This document shows, one piece after another, positions 44,681 through 55,187 of a stretch of 64,000 nt of DNA (its first letter is position 1; every line of letters begins with the position of its first letter). The stretch is from Pseudomonas putida (GTDB lineage Bacteria > Pseudomonadota > Gammaproteobacteria > Pseudomonadales > Pseudomonadaceae): assembly GCF_028682455.1 (NCBI RefSeq), contig NZ_JANHLD010000003.1:310001-374000 (forward strand). The letters run 5' to 3'. Both the position numbers and the translations under genes were made by a program. Below the pieces are notes generated by a model, which searched no databases, was not told the origin of the DNA, and saw nothing but the letters and a program-made list of their open reading frames with translations.

Positions 44681-46147
44681 TTAGTCTATTCCCAACTGGT
44701 TCCACAGCTCATCGATCCGCCGGGTGACAGCTTCATCCTTGACGATGACCCGTCCCCATTCGCGAGTGGTTTCACCTGGCCACTTATGAGTGGCATCCAT
44801 CCCCATCTTCGATCCCAGCCCCGAGATCGGCGAGGCGAAGTCCAGGTAGTCGATCGGGGTGTTGTCGATCATCACCGTGTCGCGCTTGGGGTCCATGCGC
44901 GTGGTGATAGCCCAGATCACATCATTCCAGTCCCGCGCATTGATGTCGTCGTCGGTGACGATAACGAACTTGGTGTACATGAACTGTCGCAAAAACGACC
45001 AGACACCGAGCATGACGCGCTTGGCATGCCCCGGATACTGCTTCTTCATGGTCACCACCGCCATGCGGTAGGAGCAGCCCTCGGGCGGCAGGTAGAAGTC
45101 GGTGATCTCCGGGAACTGCTTTTGCAGGATCGGCACGAACACTTCGTTCAGCGCCACACCGAGAATCGCCGGCTCATCAGGCGGACGGCCGGTGTAGGTG
45201 CTGTGGTAGATGGGCTTCTGTCGGTGGGTGATGCGTTCGACCGTAAAAACCGGGAAGCTGTCGACTTCGTTGTAGTAGCCGGTATGGTCGCCGTACGGGC
45301 CTTCCGGGGCCATCTCGCCTGGGTGAATCACACCTTCGAGGATGATTTCCGCAGTGGCCGGCACTTGCAGGTCATTGCCACGGCATTTGACCAGCTCGGT
45401 GCGGTTGCCGCGCAGAAGGCCGGCAAAAGCGTACTCGGACAAGGTGTCGGGTACCGGCGTCACTGCGCCAAGGATGGTCGCCGGGTCCGCGCCCAGGGCC
45501 ACGGAGACCGGGAATGGCTGGCCCGGATGCTTCTCGCACCATTCGCGATAGTCCAGGGCGCCGCCACGGTGGCTGAGCCAGCGCATGATGACTTTGTTGC
45601 GACCAATCACCTGCTGGCGGTAGATGCCCAGGTTCTGGCGGTCCTTGTTCGGCCCGCGGGTCACGGTGAGGCCCCAGGTAATCAGAGGCGCCACGTCGCC
45701 CGGCCAGCAATGCTGCACCGGCAACATGCCCAGGTCGACATCGTCGCCTTCGATGACCACTTCATGGCACGCCGCATCCTTGACCACCTTGGGGGCCATG
45801 GACACGACTTTCTTGAAGATTGGGAGTTTCGACCAGGCATCCTTGAGGCCTTTTGGTGGCTCAGGCTCCTTGAGGAAGGCCAGCAGCTTGCCGATCTCGC
45901 GCAATTCGCTGACCGACTCGGCGCCCATGCCCATGGCCACCCGTTCCGGAGTGCCGAACAGGTTGCCCAGCACCGGAATGTCGAAGCCCGTGGGTTTCTC
46001 GAACAGCAAGGCCGGGCCTTTGGCGCGCAGGGTGCGGTCGCAGACTTCGGTCATTTCCAGGACTGGAGAGATCGGAACCTGGATGCGCTTGAGTTCGCCG
46101 CGCTGTTCCAGGCCACGGATAAAGTCGCGCAAATCGCGATACTGCAT
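44681..46147 (-). CDS. ubiD: 3-octaprenyl-4-hydroxybenzoate decarboxylase UbiD
   Basis: 488 aa prenylated-FMN decarboxylase of ubiquinone synthesis. Family blocks MQYRDLRDFIRGLEQRGEL, IYRQQVIGRNKVIMRWL, PEGPYGDHTGYYNEVDSFPVF and VTDDDINARDWNDVIWAI include the prFMN/metal-site Glu and Asn residues. Its stop directly precedes the reductase ATG. Downstream of rho with a terminator in between. Confidence 0.96.
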   Translation of the reverse strand: MQYRDLRDFIRGLEQRGELKRIQVPISPVLEMTEVCDRTLRAKGPALLFEKPTGFDIPVLGNLFGTPERVAMGMGAESVSELREIGKLLAFLKEPEPPKGLKDAWSKLPIFKKVVSMAPKVVKDAACHEVVIEGDDVDLGMLPVQHCWPGDVAPLITWGLTVTRGPNKDRQNLGIYRQQVIGRNKVIMRWLSHRGGALDYREWCEKHPGQPFPVSVALGADPATILGAVTPVPDTLSEYAFAGLLRGNRTELVKCRGNDLQVPATAEIILEGVIHPGEMAPEGPYGDHTGYYNEVDSFPVFTVERITHRQKPIYHSTYTGRPPDEPAILGVALNEVFVPILQKQFPEITDFYLPPEGCSYRMAVVTMKKQYPGHAKRVMLGVWSFLRQFMYTKFVIVTDDDINARDWNDVIWAITTRMDPKRDTVMIDNTPIDYLDFASPISGLGSKMGMDATHKWPGETTREWGRVIVKDEAVTRRIDELWNQLGID

Positions 46148-46233
46148 GCAAAAGCCTCGTATTCGCCGTACCGGTCGGGGTGCAAAGTGTATCGCCTAAC
46201 CCGGCCAGCCAGAATAGCCAAAGTACAGATAGC

Positions 46234-46255
46234 AAAAAGCCGGGTTGCCCCGGCT
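46234..46255 (-). terminator. Rho-independent terminator after rho
   Basis: Stem AGCCGGG/CCCGGCT (46238-46244, 46249-46255), 4-base loop, followed on the minus strand by TTTTT. It separates rho from ubiD. Confidence 0.88.
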
Positions 46256-46273
46256 CTTGCGTACCGCAACAGT

Positions 46274-47533
<1,260 letters not shown>

Positions 47534-47730
47534 AAGGGGAGTGACGTAATCATGTAAGAAGGGGGAATTAAGCTTCTGGCTTAATGAAGCCGCGCCGCAG
47601 AGAAGGCGACAGGATCGCGTACTGATTCGAATTAGGGATGCGTCGGCGACGGCGTGCAGAGGGCACCGAAGAAACAGTGCGAGGCCGAATGTAACACCTG
47701 CATTTTCTGGCGTCTAGTCACCCGCTAAAG

Positions 47731-47757
47731 AAAAGCCCCGACGAATGCGGGGCTTTT
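47731..47757. terminator. Terminator of trxA (bidirectional form)
   Basis: AAAAGCCCCG/CGGGGCTTTT stem (47731-47740, 47748-47757) with a 7-base loop, just after the trxA stop; T-run on both strands. Confidence 0.92.
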
Positions 47758-47762
47758 TTGAC

Positions 47763-48092
47763 TCAGATATTGGCGTCCAGGAAGGCTGCCAACTGAGACT
47801 TGGACAGTGCGCCGACCTTGGTGGCCTCGACGTTGCCGTTCTTGAACAGCATCAGGGTCGGGATGCCACGCACGCCGTGCTTGGCCGGGGTTTCCTGGTT
47901 TTCGTCGATGTTCAGCTTGGCGACGGTCAGTTTGCCCTGGTAGGTAGCGGCGATATCGTCCAGAACCGGAGCGATCATTTTGCATGGGCCGCACCATTCA
48001 GCCCAGTAGTCGACCAGCACCGGGCCTTCAGCCTTCAGTACGTCGGCTTCGAAGCTGGCGTCGGTGACGTGTTTGATAAGATCGCTGCTCAT
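47763..48092 (-). CDS. trxA: Thioredoxin 1
   Basis: 109 aa disulfide reductase. Active site WCGPC with cysteines C34 and C37, cis-Pro motif VRGIPTLMLF. ATG 48092 (MSSDLIKHV) gives the standard length; the longer frame is an artefact. Upstream of rho as in other Pseudomonas and E. coli; divergent from ppx across 236 bp. Confidence 0.97.
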   Translation of the reverse strand: MSSDLIKHVTDASFEADVLKAEGPVLVDYWAEWCGPCKMIAPVLDDIAATYQGKLTVAKLNIDENQETPAKHGVRGIPTLMLFKNGNVEATKVGALSKSQLAAFLDANI

Positions 48093-48211
48093 GGAAGTCT
48101 CCAAGGTCGTAAGCAAAAAAAACGTGGCCCATCATAGCCGCACCGGCGACGGACAGGAAGTCGCGGACGATTGAGTGTAACTATAGTTGTGCATGACGGT
48201 TCATATCGACC

Positions 48212-48229
48212 CTGTCACAGGAAGGTCAT
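48212..48229 (+). promoter_or_regulatory. Candidate Pho box upstream of ppx
   Basis: CTGTCAC-AGGA-AGGTCAT matches the PhoB repeat CTGTCAT-N4-CTGTCAT at 11 of 14 positions, with the two TCA cores 11 bases apart. It is about 100 bases before the ppx start. No clear -10 box was seen at the ideal distance. Confidence 0.5.
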
Positions 48230-48328
48230 ATTTCCTGTTCCACCTGCCCCATATCAAGCCTTGATACGCTGCGCGTTGGCGTCAGCCGTGGATCGTGGCA
48301 GGATTGCCGGGTTATCGACCGAGACCCC

Positions 48329-49837
48329 ATGACCATGCCGCAAAACACAGCCAAGAATCTGTCCTTGATCGCTGCTATAGACCTGGGCTCCAACAGTTTC
48401 CACATGGTGGTAGCCAAGGCTCACCATACCGAGATCCGCATCCTCGAGCGCCTCGGCGAGAAGGTCCAGCTGGCCGCCGGCATCAACGAAGAACGCCAGC
48501 TCAACGAAGAGTCCATGCAGCGCGGCCTGGATTGTCTCAAGCGTTTTTCCCAGCTGATCAGCGGCATGCCTGACGGCGCAGTGCGCATCGTCGGCACCAA
48601 CGCCCTGCGCGAGGCGCGCAACCGCGGCGAATTCATCCGCCGCGCCGAAGCGATCCTCGGCCACCCGGTAGAAGTGATTTCCGGCCGGGAAGAAGCCCGC
48701 CTCATCTACCTGGGCGTCTCCCACACCCTGGCCGACACCCCCGGTAAACGCCTGGTCGCCGACATCGGTGGCGGCAGTACCGAGTTCATCATCGGCCAGC
48801 GCTTCGAGCCGCTGCTGCGTGAAAGCCTGCAGATGGGCTGCGTCAGTTACACCCAGCGCTATTTCCGTGACGGCAAGATCACCCCGGCACGTTACGCCCA
48901 GGCCTACACCGCCGCGCGCCTGGAGCTGATGAGCATCGAAAACGCCCTGCACCGCCTGACCTGGGACGAGGCCATCGGTTCTTCCGGGACCATCCGCGCC
49001 ATCGGCCTGGCGCTCAAGTCAGGTGGCATGGGCAACGGCGAAGTCAACGCCGAAGGCCTGGCCTGGCTCAAGCGCAAGCTGTTCAAGCTGGGCGAGACCG
49101 ACAAGATCGACTTCGAGGGCGTCAAGCCGGATCGTCGGGCGATCTTCCCCGCGGGCCTGGCTATCATGGAGGCGATTTTCGACGCCCTGGAACTGCAGCG
49201 CATGGACCACTGCGACGGCGCACTGCGCGAAGGCGTGCTCTATGACCTGCTAGGCCGCCATCACCATGAAGACGTGCGCGAGCGCACGCTCAGCTCGCTG
49301 ATGGAGCGCTACCACGTCGACCAGGGGCAGGCAGCCCGGGTCGAGCGCAAGGCGCTGCATGCCTTCGACCAGGTGGCCAAGGCCTGGGACCTGGAGGATG
49401 GGATCTGGCGTGAACTGCTCGGCTGGGCCGCCAAGGTGCATGAGGTGGGCCTGGATATCGCCCACTATCACTACCACAAGCACGGCGCCTACCTGATCGA
49501 GCACTCGGACCTGGCCGGTTTCTCCCGGGAAGACCAGCAGATGCTCGCGCTGCTGGTGCGCGGCCATCGTCGCAACATCCCCAAGGACAAGTTCGCCGAG
49601 TTCGGCGATGAAGGCGTGAAGCTGATTCGCCTGTGCGTGCTGCTGCGCTTTGCGATCCTGTTCCACCACATCCGCGGCACCCAGCAGATGCCGAAAGTGA
49701 CGCTGCACGCGGCCGGTGAAAGCCTCGACGTCGAGTTTCCGGCAGGCTGGCTTGAACAGAACCAGCTGACCCAGGCCGACTTCGGCCTGGAGGCTGAATG
49801 GCTGGCCCGGGTCGGCTTCGTCCTCAGCGTACGCTGA
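48329..49837 (+). CDS. ppx: Exopolyphosphatase
   Basis: 502 aa Ppx/GppA phosphatase cutting phosphate from polyphosphate ends. ASKHA-type phosphate loops AAIDLGSNSFHMVVA and VADIGGGSTEFIIG, catalytic Glu region REEARLIYLGVSHT; C-terminal HD-like helical domain (KVHEVGLDIAHYHYHKHGAYLIEHSDL). Converges on ppk and overlaps it by 14 bases. Confidence 0.95.
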   Translation: MTMPQNTAKNLSLIAAIDLGSNSFHMVVAKAHHTEIRILERLGEKVQLAAGINEERQLNEESMQRGLDCLKRFSQLISGMPDGAVRIVGTNALREARNRGEFIRRAEAILGHPVEVISGREEARLIYLGVSHTLADTPGKRLVADIGGGSTEFIIGQRFEPLLRESLQMGCVSYTQRYFRDGKITPARYAQAYTAARLELMSIENALHRLTWDEAIGSSGTIRAIGLALKSGGMGNGEVNAEGLAWLKRKLFKLGETDKIDFEGVKPDRRAIFPAGLAIMEAIFDALELQRMDHCDGALREGVLYDLLGRHHHEDVRERTLSSLMERYHVDQGQAARVERKALHAFDQVAKAWDLEDGIWRELLGWAAKVHEVGLDIAHYHYHKHGAYLIEHSDLAGFSREDQQMLALLVRGHRRNIPKDKFAEFGDEGVKLIRLCVLLRFAILFHHIRGTQQMPKVTLHAAGESLDVEFPAGWLEQNQLTQADFGLEAEWLARVGFVLSVR

Positions 49838-52064
49838 GGACCGGATTGCTCAGGCGTTCCAGCAAGGTCGCCTGGGCACTGCGCGGGTTCTGGTTGCCGG
49901 TCGGTGTGCTGCGTACGTAGCGACCGTCCGGCTGCAGAATCCAAGCGTGGGTATTATCGGTCAGGTACCCTTCCAGTTCCTTTTTCACCCGCAGGATCAG
50001 CTTCTTGCCCTCGACCGGGAAGCAGGTCTCGACGCGCTTGTCGAGGTTGCGCTCCATCCAGTCGGCGCTGGACAGGAACATCTGCTCCTCACCACCGTTG
50101 AGGAAGTAGAACACCCGGGTATGCTCCAGGAAGCGGCCAATGATCGAGCGCACCTGGATGTTGTGCGATACCCCGGCAATACCCGGACGCAGGCAGCACA
50201 TGCCGCGCACCACCAAGTCGATACGCACGCCTGACTGACTGGCCTTGTACAGGGCACGGATGATCTTCGGGTCGGTCAGCGAGTTGAACTTGGCGATGAT
50301 GTGCGCAGGCTTGCCATCGAGGGCGAACTGGGTTTCCCGCGCGATCATGTCGAGCATGCCCTTCTTCAGGGTAAACGGCGCGTGCAGCAGCTTCTTCATG
50401 CGCAGGGTCTTGCCCATGCCGATCAGTTGGCTGAACAGCTTGCCGACGTCCTCGCACAGGGCATCGTCGGAGGTCAGCAGGCTGTAGTCGGTGTACAGGC
50501 GGGCGTTGCCGGCGTGATAGTTACCGGTACCCAGGTGGGCATAGCGCACGATCTCGCCGGCTTCGCGACGCAGTATCAGCATCATCTTGGCGTGGGTCTT
50601 GAAGCCCACCACACCGTAGATCACCACCGCACCGGCGGCCTGCAGGCGGCTGGCCATCTGCAGGTTGGACTCTTCGTCAAAGCGGGCCCGCAATTCGATC
50701 ACCGCAGTGACCTCCTTGCCGTTACGCGCCGCATCGACCAGCGCGTCGACGATCTCCGAGTTGGCACCGCTGCGGTACAGGGTCTGGCGCACGGCCAGGA
50801 CGTGGGGGTCCTTGGCGGCCTGGCGCAGCAGATCGACCACCGGGGTGAACGACTCGAAGGGGTGCATGAGCAGGATGTCCTGCTTGCCAACCACGCTGAA
50901 AATGTTCTCGGCGTTCTGCAACAGCTTGGGAATAGCTGGCGTGAACGGGGTGTACTGCAGCTCGGGGTGGCTATCCAGGCTGGTGATGCTGAACAACCGG
51001 GTCAGGTTGACCGGGCCGTTGACCTGGTACAGCTCGCTTTCACTTAGGCTGAACTGCTTGAGCAGGTAGTCCGACAGATGCTTGGGGCAGGTATCGGCCA
51101 CTTCCAGGCGCACCGCATCGCCGTAGCGGCGCGAGAACAACTCGCCACGCAGGGCCCGGGCAAGGTCCTCGACGTCTTCGGAGTCCAGCGCAAGGTCAGC
51201 GTTACGGGTCAGCCGGAACTGATAGCAACCCTTGACCTTCATGCCCTGGAACAGGTCATCGGCATGAGCATGGATCATCGACGACAGGAACACGTAGTTG
51301 TCGCCCGCACCGCCAACGTCCTCCGGCACCTTGATCACCCGCGGCAACAACCGTGGAGCAGGAATGATCGCCAGGCCCGAATCGCGGCCAAAGGCGTCCA
51401 CACCCTCGAGCTCGACGATGAAGTTGAGGCTCTTGTTTACCAGCAACGGGAACGGGTGCGTCGGGTCCAGGCCGATCGGGGTGATGATCGGCGCGATTTC
51501 GTCACGGAAGAAGCGCCGTACCCAGGTCTTGATCTTGGTGTTCCAGTGACGGCGGCGGATAAAGCGGATCTGGTGCTTTTCCAGCTCCGGCAGCAGCACA
51601 TCGTTGAGGATCGCGTATTGGCGATCGACTTCGCTGTGCACCACCTCACTGATACGCGCCAGGGCCTGGTGCGGCTGCAGGCCATCGGCCCCGGCCTGCT
51701 CACGGGCAAAGGTGATCTGCTTCTTCAGGCCCGCCACACGAATTTCGAAGAACTCATCGAGGTTGCTGGAAAAGATCAGCAGGAACTTCAACCGCTCCAG
51801 CAATGGGTAGCTCTCGTCCAGCGCCTGCTCGAGCACGCGGATGTTGAACTGCAGCTGGGACAGCTCGCGGTGAATGTACAGGCTGCTGTCATCCAGGCCA
51901 GGGATAGCGATGGCCGGTGCCACCGGTGCCGGTGCCGGGGCAGGCGCCTCGACCTCGGCCACCGGAACAGGCACCGCAGCAGGCTCAGGCGGGGTTTCGA
52001 GCATCTGCTCGGGCACGGGCTGGGCTTGCTTCATGTCGACATCACTCAGTACTTCGTTATTCAT
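49824..52064 (-). CDS. ppk: Polyphosphate kinase 1
   Basis: 746 aa, reversible ATP-to-polyphosphate polymerase. N domain YIHRELSQLQFNIRVLEQA, head domain, and two phospholipase-D-like C domains with the phospho-His segment VGFKTHAKMMLILRR and YAHLGTGNYHAGNARLYTDYSL. An unusual Pro/Ala/Val-rich N-terminal extension (residues about 15-52) precedes the conserved start. ATG 52064 has CAGGAA upstream; M11 is an alternative. First gene after hemB on the same strand. Confidence 0.96.
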   Translation of the reverse strand: MNNEVLSDVDMKQAQPVPEQMLETPPEPAAVPVPVAEVEAPAPAPAPVAPAIAIPGLDDSSLYIHRELSQLQFNIRVLEQALDESYPLLERLKFLLIFSSNLDEFFEIRVAGLKKQITFAREQAGADGLQPHQALARISEVVHSEVDRQYAILNDVLLPELEKHQIRFIRRRHWNTKIKTWVRRFFRDEIAPIITPIGLDPTHPFPLLVNKSLNFIVELEGVDAFGRDSGLAIIPAPRLLPRVIKVPEDVGGAGDNYVFLSSMIHAHADDLFQGMKVKGCYQFRLTRNADLALDSEDVEDLARALRGELFSRRYGDAVRLEVADTCPKHLSDYLLKQFSLSESELYQVNGPVNLTRLFSITSLDSHPELQYTPFTPAIPKLLQNAENIFSVVGKQDILLMHPFESFTPVVDLLRQAAKDPHVLAVRQTLYRSGANSEIVDALVDAARNGKEVTAVIELRARFDEESNLQMASRLQAAGAVVIYGVVGFKTHAKMMLILRREAGEIVRYAHLGTGNYHAGNARLYTDYSLLTSDDALCEDVGKLFSQLIGMGKTLRMKKLLHAPFTLKKGMLDMIARETQFALDGKPAHIIAKFNSLTDPKIIRALYKASQSGVRIDLVVRGMCCLRPGIAGVSHNIQVRSIIGRFLEHTRVFYFLNGGEEQMFLSSADWMERNLDKRVETCFPVEGKKLILRVKKELEGYLTDNTHAWILQPDGRYVRSTPTGNQNPRSAQATLLERLSNPVLSVR

Positions 52065-52083
52065 CTGGCGTTCCTGAAGGGCG

Positions 52084-53094
52084 TTACTGCCCTCTCATCA
52101 ATTGAGCAGCGCGAACAGCGAAATAGGTCAGGATGCCATCAGCCCCTGCCCTTTTGAAGGCCGTGAGGGACTCAAGGATCACTCCTTCACTGAGCCAGCC
52201 GTTCTGGATCGCGGCCATGTGCATGGCGTACTCGCCACTGACCTGATAGACAAAGGTCGGGACCTTGAATTCATCTTTGACGCGATAAAGGATGTCCAGG
52301 TACGGCATACCTGGCTTGACCATCACCATATCGGCGCCTTCGGCCAGGTCTGCAGCCACTTCATGCAAGGCTTCGTGGCTGTTGGCCGGGTCCATCTGGT
52401 AGGAGGCCTTGTTGGCCTTGCCCAGGTTCAGCGCCGAGCCGACTGCATCGCGGAACGGGCCGTAGTAAGCACTGGCGTACTTGGCCGAGTAGGCCATGAT
52501 ACGCACGTTGACGTGGCCGGCCAGCTCCAGGGCTTCGCGGATGGCGCCGATACGGCCGTCCATCATGTCCGAAGGAGCCACCACCTGGGCGCCGGCTTCA
52601 GCATGGGACAAGGCCTGGCGCACCAGGGCATCGACGGTAATGTCGTTCTGTACGTAGCCTTCCTCGTCGAGGATGCCGTCCTGACCGTGGGTAGTGAACG
52701 GGTCCAGGGCGACGTCGGTGATCACACCCAGCTCCGGGAAGCGCTCGCGCAAGGCGCGAGTGGCACGCTGGGCGATACCGTCCGGGTTCCAGGCTTCGGC
52801 ACCGTCCAGCGACTTCTTCTCCGTGGGCGTGACGGGGAACAGGGCCAGGGCCGGAATGCCCAGGTTCACCCACTCTTGCGCAGCTTCCAGCAACAGGTCG
52901 ATGCTCAGACGCTCGACACCTGGCATCGAGGCGACTTCTTCGCGGCGGCTCTCACCATCCAGGACAAATACCGGCAGGATCAGGTCATCGACGGTCAGTA
53001 CGTTTTCGCGAACCAGACGACGGGAAAAATCGTCACGACGGTTGCGACGCAGACGAGTGGCAGGAAACAAACGGTTAGCGGGGGTAAAGCTCAC
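52084..53094 (-). CDS. hemB: Delta-aminolevulinate dehydratase (porphobilinogen synthase)
   Basis: 336 aa, second step of tetrapyrrole synthesis. Schiff-base lysines in MAYSAKYASAYYGPFRDAVG and MVMVKPGMPYLDI. The metal-site segment reads DVALDPFTTHGQDGIL, with Asp rather than the zinc cysteines, i.e. the magnesium-type enzyme of Pseudomonas. GTG 53094 (VSFTPANRLFPATRLRRN) has AGGAG 6 bases upstream and gives family length; the 495-codon frame is too long. Co-directional with ppk, 19 bases apart. Confidence 0.96.
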   Translation of the reverse strand: MSFTPANRLFPATRLRRNRRDDFSRRLVRENVLTVDDLILPVFVLDGESRREEVASMPGVERLSIDLLLEAAQEWVNLGIPALALFPVTPTEKKSLDGAEAWNPDGIAQRATRALRERFPELGVITDVALDPFTTHGQDGILDEEGYVQNDITVDALVRQALSHAEAGAQVVAPSDMMDGRIGAIREALELAGHVNVRIMAYSAKYASAYYGPFRDAVGSALNLGKANKASYQMDPANSHEALHEVAADLAEGADMVMVKPGMPYLDILYRVKDEFKVPTFVYQVSGEYAMHMAAIQNGWLSEGVILESLTAFKRAGADGILTYFAVRAAQLMRGQ

Positions 53095-53301
53095 GGCAGA
53101 CTCCTGAGCCCGCGCAGGCGGGCGAGCGCGACAGTTATAAGCGGCCATTATGACGCTTGAATGACAGCCTGGGACAACCCTGCGACTTGAGGACGCAGTC
53201 ATTGTCCGTGTAGGAAATGTTAACGTCGAGACACATTTGGATACTTTCCCCAACGGCCACGAAGGGTTAGGCTGCGCGTTCATTTCGCCAGCACCCAGAA
53301 A

Positions 53302-53946
53302 ATGCTCCAACAATTCCTGCAGGATTTTGGCTACTTTGCCCTTTTTCTCGGCACGTTTTTCGAAGGTGAGACCATCCTGGTTCTCGCAGGCTTCCTTGCG
53401 TTCCGCGGATACATGGATATCAACCTGGTGGTCCTGGTGGCGTTCTTCGGCAGCTATGCCGGCGACCAGCTCTGGTACTTCATGGGGCGCAAGCATGGGC
53501 GCAAGCTGCTTGCGCGCAAACCGCGCTGGCAACTGATGGGCGACCGGGCGCTTGAGCACATCCGCCGCCATCCGGACATCTGGGTATTGAGTTTTCGCTT
53601 TGTGTACGGCCTACGTACCGTGATGCCGGTCGCTATCGGCCTGTCCGGCTACCCACCGCGCCGCTACCTGCTGCTCAACGGCATCGGCGCGGCAGTGTGG
53701 GCCCTGGCCCTGGGCGCCGCCGCCTATCACTTCGGCGCCATTCTCGAGGGCCTGCTGGGCAACGTTAAGAAGTACGAGCTATGGGTGCTCGGCGGCCTGC
53801 TGGCCCTCGGTGGCTGCCTGTGGCTGCGTCGCCGCTTCCGTGCCGCGCGCATTGCCCGCAAGGAAGCGGCTGCCGTACAGGCCGAGCAAACTGAGCAGGC
53901 TGTAAGCAAGCAGCCCGACCCAGACCAGGGCAGTGACCGGCCATAG
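53302..53946 (+). CDS. DedA family membrane protein
   Basis: 214 aa, about five hydrophobic segments. DedA hallmarks: FLGTFFEGETILVLAGFLA (with the conserved Glu), FFGSYAGDQLWYFMGRKHGRKLL and SFRFVYGLRTVMPVAIGLSG. The family comprises undecaprenyl-phosphate or lipid flippases. The C-terminus ends in a charged low-complexity tail (KEAAAVQAEQTEQAVSKQPD..) that overlaps 168 bp of the opposite sterol-desaturase gene. Confidence 0.92.
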   Translation: MLQQFLQDFGYFALFLGTFFEGETILVLAGFLAFRGYMDINLVVLVAFFGSYAGDQLWYFMGRKHGRKLLARKPRWQLMGDRALEHIRRHPDIWVLSFRFVYGLRTVMPVAIGLSGYPPRRYLLLNGIGAAVWALALGAAAYHFGAILEGLLGNVKKYELWVLGGLLALGGCLWLRRRFRAARIARKEAAAVQAEQTEQAVSKQPDPDQGSDRP

Positions 53947-55074
53947 GCCGGTAATCCCGGCCAGTGCCATCGCCGGGATGTTCAGCCCCAGGCGCGCCTG
54001 CTCCAGCCTGAACGCCCAAGGACGATTCTCCAGGGCAACGCCGAACACGTACAACCCGAACGCCATTACCCCCCACCCCAGCACCAGGGCTGCCACCGAA
54101 AGTCGGTCTGCATGCTCCATCAGGTAGCTGCCCAAGCCCACGTACACCGCGAACTGCAGCGTCACATACAGCTGCTGCGGCCACCCCAGTGGTACCTCGA
54201 ATTTACGGAAACGGCTCAGGTCCTGCTTGGCCTGTGGAAAACGCCGGGCTACATCCGCCGGCCGCCAGCCGGTCGGCATGAACCAGATCCGCAGCTTGTC
54301 CCACCAGCGTTCGGCATGCCGGGCGTCATGCCACAACTGGACATAGAACTGCAGGTTGGCCCAGAGCGGATTCCAGCTGGCCAAGGGCGTGGTCACCCCG
54401 AAAACGACCGGTTCCTTGTCATCCTCTTCCTGGAAGGTGCCAAACAGGCGATCCCAGACAATGAACACTCCGCCGTAGTTGCGATCCAAGTACAAAGGAT
54501 TCTGCGCATGGTGGACGCGATGATTGGACGGTGTGATGAACACCCACTCGAACCAGCCCAACTTGGGAATGTGTCGGGTATGCACCCAGAACTGGTACAG
54601 CAGGTTCAATGCGGCAACGGTGATGAACACCAGCGCAGGAACACCCAACACCGCCAGCGGCAGGTAGAAGATCCACGACAGCAGGAAGCCGCTACTGGTC
54701 TGGCGCAGTGCCGTGGACAGGTTGTAGTCCTCACTCTGGTGATGCACCGAGTGCGCCGCCCACAGGATGTTGCGCTCGTGGCCGCAGCGGTGCAGCCAGT
54801 AGTAGCACAGGTCGTACAGCACGAAGGCCAGCACCCACACCCACAGCGCATCCCCCGGCAACGAGAACAGCGCCAGGTGCTCCCACGCCAGGGCGTAGGT
54901 CACCAGCCCTACCCCCTTGGTCAGCAGGCCCGTGGTAGTCGACAGCACACCGGTGCTGAGGCTGTTGATGGCGTCGGCCAAACGGTAGGTACGCATGCCG
55001 CGCAGGCGGTCGGCGAGCAACTCGACCACAATCAGGACAAAGAAGAACGGTACCGCCAACAGGATCAGATCCAT
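53779..55074 (-). CDS. Sterol desaturase / fatty acid hydroxylase family protein
   Basis: 431 aa membrane di-iron oxygenase-like protein. His boxes HRCGHERN, HSVHHQSEDYN and NHRVHHAQN supply the metal ligands; helices on both sides and extra hydrophobic segments at the C-terminus. Similar proteins hydroxylate lipids or alkylglycerols. SD GGAG precedes ATG 55074. Its last two helices and Ala/Gln-rich tail are antisense to the DedA 3-prime end. Confidence 0.92.
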   Translation of the reverse strand: MDLILLAVPFFFVLIVVELLADRLRGMRTYRLADAINSLSTGVLSTTTGLLTKGVGLVTYALAWEHLALFSLPGDALWVWVLAFVLYDLCYYWLHRCGHERNILWAAHSVHHQSEDYNLSTALRQTSSGFLLSWIFYLPLAVLGVPALVFITVAALNLLYQFWVHTRHIPKLGWFEWVFITPSNHRVHHAQNPLYLDRNYGGVFIVWDRLFGTFQEEDDKEPVVFGVTTPLASWNPLWANLQFYVQLWHDARHAERWWDKLRIWFMPTGWRPADVARRFPQAKQDLSRFRKFEVPLGWPQQLYVTLQFAVYVGLGSYLMEHADRLSVAALVLGWGVMAFGLYVFGVALENRPWAFRLEQARLGLNIPAMALAGITGLWPVTALVWVGLLAYSLLSLLGLYGSRFLAGNARGTEAATQPQAATEGQQAAEHP

Positions 55075-55187
55075 GGGTCATCCATCTCCAGGCTATTACA
55101 CAAGATTAGGCCTGGAATGCCCCAGACCCTATGGCGACATCTGCCAATTTAGAGGACATTTAGCGCCTCGACTCGGGAGTAGTGAGC

